A stretch of DNA of 64,000 nucleotides from Lithobates sylvaticus (taxonomy: Eukaryota; Chordata; Amphibia; Anura; Ranidae): the NCBI GenBank assembly GCA_028564925.1, contig CM053029.1, positions 297,205,168-297,269,167 of the forward strand, given 5' to 3'. Both the position numbers and the translations under genes were made by a program. Below are positions 44,301 to 53,799 of the stretch, piece after piece. Position 1 is the stretch's first letter. The number at the start of each line of letters is the position of its first letter. A model generated the notes under the pieces. That model saw only the letters and a list, made by a program, of their open reading frames with translations. It did not search any database and was not told the DNA's origin.

Positions 44301-44992
44301 CACCGCCGTTGCTATGGGCAACCACATACCTCTCCAACTTCCGGTCAGGCTGTCGGTCCATGATGCGATGGAACTCTCCTCTAAAAAGGATTTCCTCTTT
44401 ACTACTTGCGGTAGTCATCCTGGTCACCGTCCATCAAATGGTAAACCGACCAGAACTCTATCCGTAATAAGGTTTGCAGCAGTTTTGGCCACCGGTTCCT
44501 AGGCCATTTTTCCCTTTACAGCAACTTTTTCAAATCTTACAAGGAAGTCCCCAACCTCCTCTGTAGGCAGCATGGGTTGCATATAGTCAGAGGCCAAGAT
44601 CTGAGCCCCTTGCACTGCGCCACACTCTTTGCGATTCCGCTTGAACCATTCATTCACTGTCTCACACATCACTGGCCCCTTTTTACTGGCCCTCCAAGGT
44701 GGAGACATCTTCTCAGGCCACTCTGAGCTCACTTCCCCTTTAACTTGATTTAACATGAACTTCTTGTGTTTTGACTGCCTCATCCTTGCAGTCACATGCA
44801 CAGCAGCTCGTTACACAGCTCACAGCAAAAAAAAAAAAAAAAAATTCTCACAGGTGCACTACAATGCAACACAGTCAATTGAACTCCTGCGCAATGCAGT
44901 TTGCCTGGCTGCCACACAAAGCTAGCAGCAGTTCCTGAAATGACTCACTACTGGATTTCACTGTCTGTATGCCCGTATTCGAACACCACTTG
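41328..44992 (-). pseudogene. Internal region of the pol-less LTR element
   Basis: On the minus strand a first frame (44801-44499) ends with EEVGDFLVRFEKVAVKG, faintly like the start of SCAN-type gag capsids in Gypsy elements. A 118-codon frame (44427-44071) follows, then a 336-codon frame (44051-43041) and an overlapping 209-codon frame (43089-42460). The last two are acidic, rich in V, G, S, T and E, with no motif I recognise. A basic frame (41658-41305, RRRRLRMGKYR) lies near the 3' end. No reverse transcriptase, RNase H or integrase is visible. The function is unknown; the frames may be gag-like or captured sequence. Confidence 0.5.
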
Positions 44993-45662
44993 TAACATCG
45001 GGGGTTCTTTAGCTACTGTGTAGAGCACACTAGTGAGCAGAGTGAACGCCAGTCATGCCTTTTAAGGGCTTGTTGGCCCACTTTTACTAAATGAAAAGAA
45101 AACAAGTCCAATAACAGAAGGGTTTCAGCTTTCTACAGCAAACACTGTAAGTTGAACAGAAATTACCAAGCCACCTGGCTCTCTTTAGCAGCACTGCTTC
45201 TCAGGCTTGTGCTTCAGCCCTCTCGGTTCTATAACAGAGTTCCTGTACACTCTGTACCTCAGCACTCTTTCAGCTTCCTTGCTGTTCCAGCCCACAGGCT
45301 TGGACCCTCTGTCTGCTCTGACAGACAGAACTGTGCAGACATGCACGCTTCTCCCTTGCTTGCCTGGACTCCTTGGGAGGGTGGAGCCCAGAACCATGGT
45401 CAGGTGTCTACAAATAGCCCAGCACACACCTGATCAGTCAGTATGCTGGTGGATCTCAAAACCTGGACCCAGGACTGGGGATTTCATCCCACCCAGATCG
45501 CTACGAAATCCCCGGGCTCCAGATCCCAAAACTGATTTTTGTAAACAATGAGGAAACTGAAAAGCCATTTTCCTCCCAAATAAGCAAATAAACTGGAGCC
45601 CCTCAACCTGCCTGGTTGAGAATCCTCTGTCCAAACACTGGTGGGGTACCCCACTACCACAA
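44993..45662 (-). repeat. LTR copy C (5' LTR on the minus strand)
   Basis: This is the partner of copy A. On its outer side are (AT)n and the truncated Tc1 at 45675. It lacks a short stretch present in copy A near 40480-40500 and carries a small extra piece at about 45335-45355. Confidence 0.85.
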
Positions 45663-45674
45663 TATATATATACA

Positions 45675-46706
45675 CAGTATCTCACAAAAGTGAGTACACC
45701 CCTCACATTTTTGTAAATATTTTTTATTATATCTTTTTATGTGACAACACTGAAGAAATTACACTTTCTTACAATGTAAATTAGTGAGTGTACAGCTTGT
45801 ATAACATTGTAAATTTGCTGTCCCCTCAAAATAACTCAACACACAGTCATTAATGCCTAAACCACTGGCAACAAAAGTGAGCACACCCCTAAGTAAAAAT
45901 GTCCAAATTGGGCACAAAGTGTCAATATTTTGTGTGGCTACCATTATTTTCCAGCAATGCCCTAACCCTCTTGGGCATGGAGTTCACCAGAGCTTCACAG
46001 GTTGCCACTGGAGTCCTCTTCCACTCCTCCATGATGACATCATGGTGGATGTTAGAGACCTTGCGCTCCTCCACCTTCCATTTGAGGATGAACCACAGAT
46101 GCTCAATAGGGTTTAGGTCTGGATACATGCTTGGCCAGTCCATCACCTTTACCTTCAGCTTCTTTAGCAAGGCAGTGGTCGTCTTGGAGGTGTGTTTGGG
46201 GTCGTCATCATGTTGGAATACTGGATCATGCTCTGCTTCAGTATGTCACAGTAAATGCTGCCATTCATGGTTCCCTCAATGAACGGTAACTCCCCAGTGC
46301 CGGCAGCCCCAAACCATGACACTCCCACCACCATGCTTGACTGTAGGCAAGACACGATTGTCTTTGTACTCCTCACCTGGTTGCCGCCACACACGCTTGA
46401 CACCATCTGAACTAAACAATTTATCTTGGCATGGTTCCAGTAATCCATGTCCTTAGTCTGCTTGTCTTCAGCAAACTATTTGCAGGCTTTCTTGTGCATC
46501 TTCTTTAGAAGAGGCTTCCTTTTGGGACTATAGCCATGCAGACCAATTTGATGCAGTGTGCGTTGTATGGTCTGAGCACTGACAGGCTGACCCCCCACCC
46601 CTTCAACCTTTGCAACAATGCTGGCAGCACTTATAAATCTATTTCCCAAAGACAACCTCTGGATATGACGCTGAACATGTGCACTCAACTTCTTTGGTCG
46701 AACATG
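45675..46706 (-). mobile_element. Tc1/mariner transposon, truncated
   Basis: The element starts with the terminal repeat 'cagtatctcacaaaagtgag' and a second copy of its core at 45875-45890 ('aaaagtgagcacaccccta'), the inverted-repeat/direct-repeat layout of this Tc1 family. The transposase is on the minus strand. The other end is lost at about 46706, where a foldback element region begins. This family is known to be widespread in fish, frogs and other aquatic animals. Confidence 0.9.
45922..46706 (-). pseudogene. Tc1 transposase, broken
   Basis: Tc1 transposases carry N-terminal helix-turn-helix DNA-binding domains and a DDE catalytic domain. Visible on the minus strand are part of the second binding domain (KLSAHVQRHIQRLS, VSAQTIQRTLHQIGLHGY at about 46690-46540), the catalytic region in pieces, and the C-terminal VMDWPSMYPDLNPIEHLW (about 46143-46090). 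A short deletion near 46430 removes the segment that normally holds the first catalytic Asp, and frames shift between the pieces. The first DNA-binding domain is missing because of the truncation. It is a dead copy. Confidence 0.85.
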
Positions 46707-46754
46707 CCCATCTGGGGCCAGATGATGATTGTGTATTTGAAATGCGTTGGGTGG

Positions 46755-47392
46755 TAAAGGTGTAAAAGTGTAAATAAAAAAAAACACACCATTGTTTAAA
46801 ATATTTTATTGCACTGCTCTAGGGGTCTTCTTCCATCTTGGGGGGTCTTCTCGCCGGACTCCTCCGCTCTCTTCTGCTCTTTTACCTAGCTTTTTCACGA
46901 GCGGAGGAGCCCGGCTTTCTTCTTCGTCGTCGCCGCCGCCGCCGTCGTCTGGGGGTCTCGTTCCACCTTCGGGGGTCTTCGGGGGTCTTCCAGGGTTTCT
47001 TCTGTTCTTGCCGCTGTCGCCGCCTTCTGCGCCGTCTTCTTCCTCTTCCTATTCTTCTTCTTCTTCCGATGTTGACTCGTCGCTCTCTCTGGCCAGAATG
47101 GCAGAGACATGCGGTGATGTGACTTATATAGGGACAAGGGGCGGGGTCACATGCTCATGTCACATCCTCCGGGACTGTGACATCATAGGGGGGGGTCACC
47201 ATGTGACCCCGCCCCTTGTCCCTATATAAGTCACATCACTGCGTGTCTCTGCCATTCCGGGAAGAAGGAAGAAGAAAGAAGAAGCTCCTCCTCCACTCGT
47301 AAGAGAGCGGAGGAGTCCGGCGAGAAGTCCCCTGGAGCAGTGCAATAAAATATTTTAAAAAATTGTGTGTTTTTTTTAATTTACACCTTAGG
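46755..47392. mobile_element. Foldback element, ~640 bp
   Basis: The outer arms pair 'ttgcactgctc' and its T-rich flank (46755-46825) with 'gagcagtgcaataaaatatt' and flank (47330-47392). The inner arms pair 'atggcagagacatgcggtga' and on to 'ggggcggggtcacatg' (47098-47157) with the inverse at about 47200-47255. The middle is CT-rich with trinucleotide runs (cgt/cgc, ttc). Open frames across it, including one of 145 codons, are low complexity and not genes. Confidence 0.75.
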
Positions 47393-47829
47393 TGAATGGG
47401 TAGGGGTACATCGTACCCCATACTCATTCACATAGGGTGGGGGGCCGGGATCTGGGGGCCCCTTATTAAAGGGGGCTCCGGATTCCCATAAGCCCCCCGC
47501 CAGCAGACCCCGACAGCCAATGGCCAGGGTTGTCGGGAAGAGGCCCTTGTCCTCATCAACATGGGAAGAAGGTGCTTTGGGGTGGGCCCCCCTTTCCCCA
47601 GGGCACCCCCCATGTTGAGGGCACGCGGCCTGGTACGGCTCAGGAGGGGGGGGGCACTCGCTCGTCCCCACCCCCTTTCCTGGCCAACCGGGCTGCGTGC
47701 TCGGATAAGGGTCTGAGATGGATTCGGGGGGGACCCCCACGCCGTTTTTTTGGCATAGGGATTTCCCTTTAAATCCATGCCAGGTGACGGGGCTAGCGCG
47801 GCGGCATTCACTGCCTTCGCTAGTCCCGT
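47393..47829. mobile_element. GC-rich dispersed frog repeat
   Basis: The stretch 'ggtgaatgggtaggggtac' ... 'ccccatactcattcac' ... 'gggtctgagatggattc' matches, from memory, a repeat very common in ranid genomes. It contains a small inverted repeat (gtaccccatactcattc against gaatgggtaggggtac). No element ends or proteins are evident; open frames in it are proline-rich chance frames. Confidence 0.45.
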
Positions 47830-48069
47830 CTACCTGCAGTCACGTTCTAAATGAACAGACTTTCCGATCGTGTGTCGGCAAGTCCGTTCATTTCAAAAGT
47901 CCCGCAGACTTTTTCCCACGGATTGTACGCCGGAAAAGTCCGGGCGTGTGTGGGCAAGTCCACACGCTCGGAAAGTCCGGCGGACCTCCGCTGGAAAGTC
48001 CGGCGGTTTGTCTGCTTGACTAGGTCTGGCGGACAATCCCGCCGGAAAGTCCGAGCGTGTGTACGCCGC
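47830..48069. repeat. Clustered GAAAGTCCG/GGACTTTC motifs
   Basis: The octamer-like 'aaagtccg' and its variants recur about eight times in 230 bp ('gactttccgatcgtg', 'ggaaaagtccgggcgtgtg', 'ggaaagtccggcggac', 'ggaaagtccgagcgtgtg'). Inverted and direct copies are mixed. It is another dispersed frog repeat with no coding role. Confidence 0.6.
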
Positions 48070-49560
48070 AAAAGGGTGGAAATTTTTGATTTCACTCATC
48101 ACTACCTATCACAGTTTCGAAGTCCATAAAATGCCAAAATAGCACAAAACCTCCCCAAATGACCCCATTTTGGAAAGTAGACACCCCAAGCTATTTGCTG
48201 AGAGGCATGTTGAGTCCATTTTATATTTTGCCACAAGTTGCGGGAATATTACAAACTTTTTTTTTTTTGCCCAAAGTTGTCACTAAATGATATATTGCCC
48301 ACATATGCCATGGACATATGTGGAATTACACCCCAAAATACATTCTGTTGCTTCTCCTGAGTACGGGGATACCACATGTGTGGGACTTTTTGGGAGCCTA
48401 TCCGCATACGGGACCCAGAAAACCAAGCACCGCCTTCAAGATTTCTAAGGGCATACATTTTTGATTTCACTCCTTACTACCCATCACTACCTATCACAGT
48501 TTTGAAGGCCATAAAATGCCAAGATGGCACAAAACCCCCCCAAATGACCCCATTTTGGAAAGTAGACACCCCAAGCTATTTGCTGAGAGGCATGTTGAGC
48601 CCATTGAATATTTTTTTTTTGTCCCAGGTGATTGAATAAAGACAAAAAGATAAATAAAAAAGGTTTTACAAAAAGTTGTCGCTAAATGAAATATTGCTCA
48701 CACATGCCATGGTTATATGTGGAATTGCACCCCAAAATACATTTTGCTGCTTCTCCTGAGTACGGGGATACCACATGTGTGGGACTTTTTGGAAGCCTAG
48801 CCGTGTAAAACCAATCACCGCCTTCAGGATTTCTAAGGGTGCAAATTTTTGATTTCACTCCTCACTACCTATCACAGTTTCGAAGGCCATAAAATGCCAA
48901 AATAGCACAACCCCCCCCCCCCCCCAAATGACCCCATTTTGGAAATTAGACACCCCAAGCTATTTGTTTAGAGGTATGGTGAGTATTTTACAGCTCTCAT
49001 TTGTTTTTGAAAATGAAGAAAGTAAAGAAAAAAATATTTTTTTTATTTTTTCAATTTTCAAAACTTTGTGACAAAAAGCGAGATCTGCAAAATACTCACC
49101 ATACCTCTCAGCAAATAGCTTGGGGTGTCTACTTTCCAAAATGGGGTCATTGGGGGGGGGGGGGGGTTGTGCCATCTGGGCATTCCATGGCCTCCGAAAC
49201 TGTGATTGGCAGTGAGGAGTGAAAGAAAAAAAATACACCCTTAGAAAGCCTGAAGGCGGTGCTTGGTTTTTGGGGTCCCGTACGCAGCTAGGCTCCCAAA
49301 AAGTCCCACGCATGTGGTATTCCCGTACTCAAGAGAAACAACAGAATGTATTTTGGGGTGTAATTCTACATATGCCCATGACATGTTTGAGCAATATATC
49401 ATTTAGTGACAACTTTTTTTTTTTTTTTCATTATTCAATCTCTTGGGACAAAAAAAAAAAATATTCAATGGGCTCAACATGCCTCTCAGCAAATAGCTTG
49501 GGGTGTCTACTTTCCAAAATGGGGTCATTTGGGAGGGGGGGGGGGGTTTGAACTGTCCTT
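48070..49560. repeat. ~390 bp unit array, head to head
   Basis: The unit holds 'aaatgaccccattttggaaa', 'gtagacaccccaagctattt', 'caccccaaaatacattctg' and 'gagtacggggataccacatg'. Copies at 48078-48460, 48461-48845 and 48846-49000 run one way; from about 49075 to 49560 they run the other way, with the switch in an A/T-rich hairpin near 49010-49070. Diverged units also occur at 60170-60900 inside the second piggyBac element, so the unit probably belongs to that transposon family. Confidence 0.8.
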
Positions 49561-50693
49561 GCATTTTATGCACAACATTTAGAAGCTTATGTCACACATC
49601 ACCCACTCTTCTAACCACTTGAAGACAAAGCCCTTTCTGACACTTTTTGTTTACATGAAAACATATTTTTTTTTTGCAAGAAAATTACGTTGAACCCCCA
49701 AACACTATATATATTGTTAAAGAAAAGGCCCTACAGATTAAAATGGAGGGTGTTGCATTTTTTTTTTCCACACAGTATTTGCGCAGCGATTTTTCAAATG
49801 CATTTTTTTGTGGAAAAAATACACTTTTTTTTATTTTAATGCACTAAAACACACTATATTGCTCAACTTTTTGATGAAATAAAAAAGATGATCTTAGGCC
49901 GAGTACATGGATACCAAACACGACATGCTTTAAAATTGCGCACAAACACGCAGTGGCGACAAACTAAATACATTTTTAAAAGCCTTTACAGGTTACCACA
50001 TTAGATTCACGGAGGAGGTCTACTGCTAAAATTACTGCCCTCGATCTGACCTTCACGGGGATACCTCACATGCATGGTGCAATTGCTGTTTACATATGAC
50101 GCCAGAACCACGCTAGTGTTCGCCTTTGCGCAAGAGGAGGGGGGGCAGGGGTGCTTTTTTTTTTTTTTTATTTAGCTTTTTTTTATTTTATTTTTAAACT
50201 GTTCCTTCCATTTTTTTTGTTTGTTATCATTTTTATTGTTATCTCAGGGAATGTAAATATCCCCTATGATAGCAATAGGCAGTGACAGGTACTCTTTTTT
50301 TTTTTAAAAAATGGGGTCTATTAGACCCTAGATCTTTCCTCTGCCCTCAAAGCATCTGACCACACCAAGATCGGTGTGATAAAATGCTTTCCCAATTTCC
50401 CAATGGCGCTGTTTATATCCGGGAGGGGGGACATTCCCTCCCACTGCTTGTAAAAGCAGTCTAGAGGCTAATTATCCGCTAGAATTGCTTTTACATGAAA
50501 GCCGATCACTGCTGAAAAGAATGATACCAAGATGATACCTAAACCTGCAGGCATCATTCTGGTATGTAATCTTTTTTTTTCATGCAGCCTCTTGGCTGAA
50601 CGAAAAAAAGAGATTGATCGGTGGGTATGCCCACCATTAGAATACCTCCCTTCATCCACCCACTTCTAATGATGGGCATACATGCACCATTTA

Positions 50694-50856
50694 TATATGC
50701 CGAAGCATGGGGGCATCCTCCCGCAAAAGTTATGCCGTGTACACACGGTCTAACTTTTCCACGGGCAAGCCTCTGTCGGAATTTCGACCGTATGTACGCG
50801 GCATCAGGAGCTAATCGCTCCTCCGCCCCTGCTGCCCCCATGCTTCGGCATATATG
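50694..50856. repeat. Nested inverted repeats in piggyBac 1
   Basis: Outer arms: 'atatatgccgaagcatgggg' (50694-50714) against its exact inverse ('cccccatgcttcggcatata', 50836-50856). Inside sits a ~76 bp mini-insert, 50731-50806, with 19 bp ends ('atgccgtgtacacacggtc' and 'gaccgtatgtacgcggcat'). The inner unit is a tiny MITE of a type with 'gtgtacacacggtc' that I know as common in ranids. Confidence 0.75.
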
Positions 50857-50959
50857 CTCTTTTTTTTTAAATGTGGTGGTGAAATTACCTCCTACAGCGT
50901 TGGAGTCGCGGCTTTATGTATCGTGGGAGCAAACGCTGTTGCAGTCAAGATAAATAAAT

Positions 50960-51200
50960 CCACCCTGCAACGGAATGGCGTACCTACTAAGCAAATTATG
51001 GTTAACATTAAAACAAAGTAACATTACAGTATAACAGTAAGACCTTACCATACCATACCTGCAAAGAAAATACCAAAAAAAAACATAGTAAAAAATAAAA
51101 TTTTTAAAAATTTTTAACGCAACCGGTGCCTACAATATAAATATGTCGAAGCTGCAGCCGAATGGCGCACCTGAAAACAAAAAAATGGTTAACAATAAAA
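50960..51200. repeat. Short direct repeats in the piggyBac 3' region
   Basis: 'ctgcaacggaatggcgtacct' and a following 'atggttaac' (50967-51005) recur at about 51150-51195 as 'ctgcagccgaatggcgcacct' and 'atggttaac'. The offset is about 185 bp. The role is unknown. Confidence 0.6.
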
Positions 51201-51534
51201 CACAGTAAACAGTAAAGTATAACAAAGTTACATACCTGAAAAGCAAGCATGATAAAACATAATAAAACATTGCAGAATAGAATAAAGTAAAAAAGAGCAA
51301 CAATAGAGAGAGAATAGAGAGCGAGAGAGAGAACAATAAAACAACAACTATTTTTGTTTATTTTATTTTATATTTTTTTGGGGGGGGGGGGGGTTTTAGT
51401 TTTTTTTTTTTTTTTATTTTTTACACTTTTTTTGTAACTATAATTTTAACTGTAACAGTCGGGTCTCAAAATGCGATGGCATTCTTGAGACCCTGTGAAA
51501 GTGTATCCTAGCCTGTGAAATTCTGTACCCTACA

Positions 51535-53292
51535 CTAAAACTTCAGTAGTGAGTGGTAGCGTTCAAAACATTCACCAATGCAAAGACCAGGATTGTCAGG
51601 ACAGCGTGGACAATAATAACGGGTGTCACGCCTTGATCCGTGCTTGGTACAGACATGACATCTTTTCTGGGGGGCTCGTTGGGTAGGGGTACTCGGGAGG
51701 ATATAAGAATAATGCCTCTCATGCAGCCGGCTTACTGCATTTGGTTGGGAATGGTGAGGTGCAGAACCGTCTGGATACAGAAGGTCTGTGACAACCTCTC
51801 CCTGGAATTCAAGGAAAGGTAAAGTCCCGCCTGAAGCTCCGTATAGCACATGAGCGTTCAGCAAAGCCAATTGGAATAAGTAAATAGACACTTTTTTGGA
51901 CCAGCGTCTAGCCTTACGGGCAACTAGATACGGCGCCAACAACTGGTCGTTGAGATCCACCCCTCCCATATTTTGGTTATATTCGTGGACACAGAGGGGT
52001 TTCTCCACAACACCAGCCGCCGTACGAATTTGGACTTTCGTGCCTGCATGAAGGGAGGTAAGAACAAAAACATTCTTATTATCCCTCCACTTCACAGCAA
52101 GCAAATTATTACACTGAAAGCAGGCTCTCTCCCCCAGCCTAAGAGGGGACTCTACAAGCCGCTGGGTAAAGCCCCGGCGATTAGGTCGCACGGTGCCACA
52201 TGCTCCAATCTGATGATCAAACAAGTGACTAAACAGTGGCACGCTCGTGTAATAATTGTCTACGTACAAGTGGTACCCCTTTCTGAATAAGGGTGACACC
52301 AAGTTCCACACTATCTTGCCAGCACTCCCTATGTAATCTGGACAGTTCCCCGGCTCTATGTAACTATCTTTTCCCTCATAAACCGAAAAGCTCCACGTAT
52401 AGCCTGTTGCCCTGTCACAGAGCTTATAGAGCTCGACCCCGTATCTGGCACGCTTGCTGGGAAGGTACTGTTTGAAAGACAAGTGGCCAGAAAACTTAAT
52501 CAGGGACTCGTCAACGCAGACAACTTGATTGGGAGTAAACAAAGCTGCAAAACGTTGGTTGAAGTGGTTTATGAGGGGCCAAATTTTGTAGAGCCGATCA
52601 AATTCAAGGTCTCCACGAGGACGACAAAGTTCATTGTCACTGAAGTGCATGAACCGCAAGATCTGTTCGTATCGTGCCCTGGACATGGAGGCAGAGAACA
52701 CGGGCATATGGTGGAATGGTGAGGTGGACCAATAAGTCCTCAGAGTCGGGAATTTATGTATGCCCATGTCGAGGGAAAGGCCCAGAAAGGACTTAAATTT
52801 GGAAACCGTAATTGGTTTCCAATCTCTGGCAAGGGAAGGCAACTGGGGATTAGCGGCGATGTATTGACCAGCATATATATTACTTTGGTCCACAATAGAT
52901 CTATAGAGATCTTCCGTGAAAAACAGCGAATAAAAACCGGATGGCTTAAAATCAGCTGTTTCCACCTGAATACCGGGTTGGCCAGTGAATGGGGGAAGTA
53001 CGGGTTCTGCAGAAGTGGTGGGCACCCAATCAGGATTGCCGAATTCTGCAGGAAGGACACTATGTGATCGACGGGCCTGCCTTTGTCTTCTTCTTCTTGG
53101 TGGCAGCGGGACACTACTTGTGCTTGCCACCTCGCCAGCTTGAACTGCCTGAGAGTTGTATGCGATGCAGGAACCCACACTGGATTCACAGGGTTCCTGC
53201 ATCGCTACAGTGTGAACTGGCCCTGACCCTAGGTTCACACCTTGGCATTTTTTATTGCGTTTTGTAGTTTGCAGAACCCCTCTCCAGTCCAT
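51535..53292 (-). CDS. piggyBac transposase, intact catalytic core, replaced N-terminus
   Basis: piggyBac transposases excise and insert elements at TTAA without footprints. The frame is open for 585 codons. Catalytic acids are all present: D261 (VCVDESLIKF), D345 (LYVDNYYTS) and D446 with D449 (GGVDLNDQL), matching D268, D346, D447 and D450 of the moth enzyme. The C-terminal cysteine-rich domain has C545, C548, C561, C564, C571, C575 and H580. A basic run (RRRRQRQARR, residues 66-75) precedes the core. Length and motifs fit the Uribo-like frog group (about 590 residues). Residues 1 to about 52 come from an unrelated repeat (53137-53292); the usual acidic N-terminal region is missing, so this ATG is unlikely to be native. 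Whether it is expressed is unknown. Confidence 0.9.
   Translation of the reverse strand: MDWRGVLQTTKRNKKCQGVNLGSGPVHTVAMQEPCESSVGSCIAYNSQAVQAGEVASTSSVPLPPRRRRQRQARRSHSVLPAEFGNPDWVPTTSAEPVLPPFTGQPGIQVETADFKPSGFYSLFFTEDLYRSIVDQSNIYAGQYIAANPQLPSLARDWKPITVSKFKSFLGLSLDMGIHKFPTLRTYWSTSPFHHMPVFSASMSRARYEQILRFMHFSDNELCRPRGDLEFDRLYKIWPLINHFNQRFAALFTPNQVVCVDESLIKFSGHLSFKQYLPSKRARYGVELYKLCDRATGYTWSFSVYEGKDSYIEPGNCPDYIGSAGKIVWNLVSPLFRKGYHLYVDNYYTSVPLFSHLFDHQIGACGTVRPNRRGFTQRLVESPLRLGERACFQCNNLLAVKWRDNKNVFVLTSLHAGTKVQIRTAAGVVEKPLCVHEYNQNMGGVDLNDQLLAPYLVARKARRWSKKVSIYLFQLALLNAHVLYGASGGTLPFLEFQGEVVTDLLYPDGSAPHHSQPNAVSRLHERHYSYILPSTPTQRAPQKRCHVCTKHGSRRDTRYYCPRCPDNPGLCIGECFERYHSLLKF
53137..53292. repeat. Dispersed repeat replacing the piggyBac 5' end
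   Basis: The sequence holds 'ggttcacaccttggc', 'cagtgtgaactggccctga' and inverted 'ggttcctgcatcgc'/'gcgatgcaggaaccc' copies, the layout of small foldback MITEs in frogs. Its open frame fused to the transposase is accidental. Confidence 0.55.
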
Positions 53293-53540
53293 TTAACCGA
53301 TTGCCGACCGCTGCACGAACATTTACCTTGGCAGAATGGCACGGCTGTGCAAAGGGACGTACCTGCCACGAGCTCTGTGACCTTGCCCGCGGGACTCGAT
53401 GTCCACCAGTGTCCCACGATCGTGTTATGGAGCTGCATAACGGGGAGAACTCAGAACTCTTGTTTACTGACATGACAGTTCTTCATAATTTCCACTCTTA
53501 CTTTAATCATTCCTTGTACAACGTATTATGATGGCTCCTG
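53293..53540 (+). mobile_element. TTAA-type MITE fragment
   Basis: TTAACCGATTGCCGACCGC at 53293 is one end of the TTAACC(A/G)CTTCCCGACC family, seen also at 57854 and, inverted, at 56274. 'ggcagaatggcac' follows as in the others. The other end is missing; similarity fades within the next 150-250 bp. Confidence 0.65.
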
Positions 53541-53790
53541 CTGACTGGGTAATTTAGATGTGTAGCTCACTCTTAGGTCTCTGCCTTTATAAGATGTGTT
53601 TCTTACCCTCACATATGGATTTTTCAGTCTATGCTGTTAAATATACTGTGAATTATGGTTCTAGTCACTCAAATTCCTTATGAAATCTACATTGTATACT
53701 TAAACGCTGTTGTGTATGATAACTGTGTATTGGCTCTGGCTTTACTGTGCATCTATCAATAAAAAGACAATTATCAAAAAAAAAAAAAAA
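53541..53790 (+). mobile_element. 3' tail of a LINE with poly(A)
   Basis: Non-coding sequence ends with 'tcaataaaaagacaattatc' and a 15 bp A run (53776-53790). This is the typical 3' end of an L1/Tx1-group LINE, 5'-truncated here. The next LINE fragment starts right after the A run in the same orientation. Confidence 0.6.
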
Positions 53791-53799
53791 GCTGAGTGC

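Larger units (their letters stand above)
40355..45662 (-). mobile_element. LTR retroelement fossil without recognisable pol
   Basis: Long direct repeats at both ends (40355-41028 and 44993-45662), each running TGTGGTAGTGGGG ... CCCGATGTTA(CA) on the minus strand, enclose about 3.7 kb. A G-rich polypurine tract (41312-41327) sits before an LTR start, so the element reads on the minus strand. Internal frames are long but match no polymerase, integrase or protease I know. Both ends lie in (AT)n tracts. It appears to be a non-autonomous element, broken in several places. Confidence 0.7.
49611..53136 (-). mobile_element. piggyBac transposon 1, Uribo-like, 5' part lost
   Basis: The left terminus CTAACCACTTGAAGAC (49611) matches the TTAACCACTT-type ends of this frog piggyBac group, with TTAA changed to CTAA. 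Then come a long 3' region (49630-51534) and the transposase on the minus strand. The other terminus is absent: at about 53136 sequence switches to an unrelated repeat and then to another TTAA element. It is a partial element with its coding core preserved. Confidence 0.75.

Noticed and set aside
46792-47229. 145-codon serine/proline-rich open frame
   Set aside because: It crosses the foldback element and its trinucleotide runs; no domain and no conservation evidence.
47393-47829. Proline/glycine-rich open frames of 80-127 codons
   Set aside because: GC-rich dispersed repeat with frames open on both strands; no protein signature.
51535-53292. Tamed host gene of the PGBD/kobuta kind
   Set aside because: The frame is flanked by transposon terminus and 3' region, and its start comes from a MITE. 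Taming cannot be excluded but nothing supports it.
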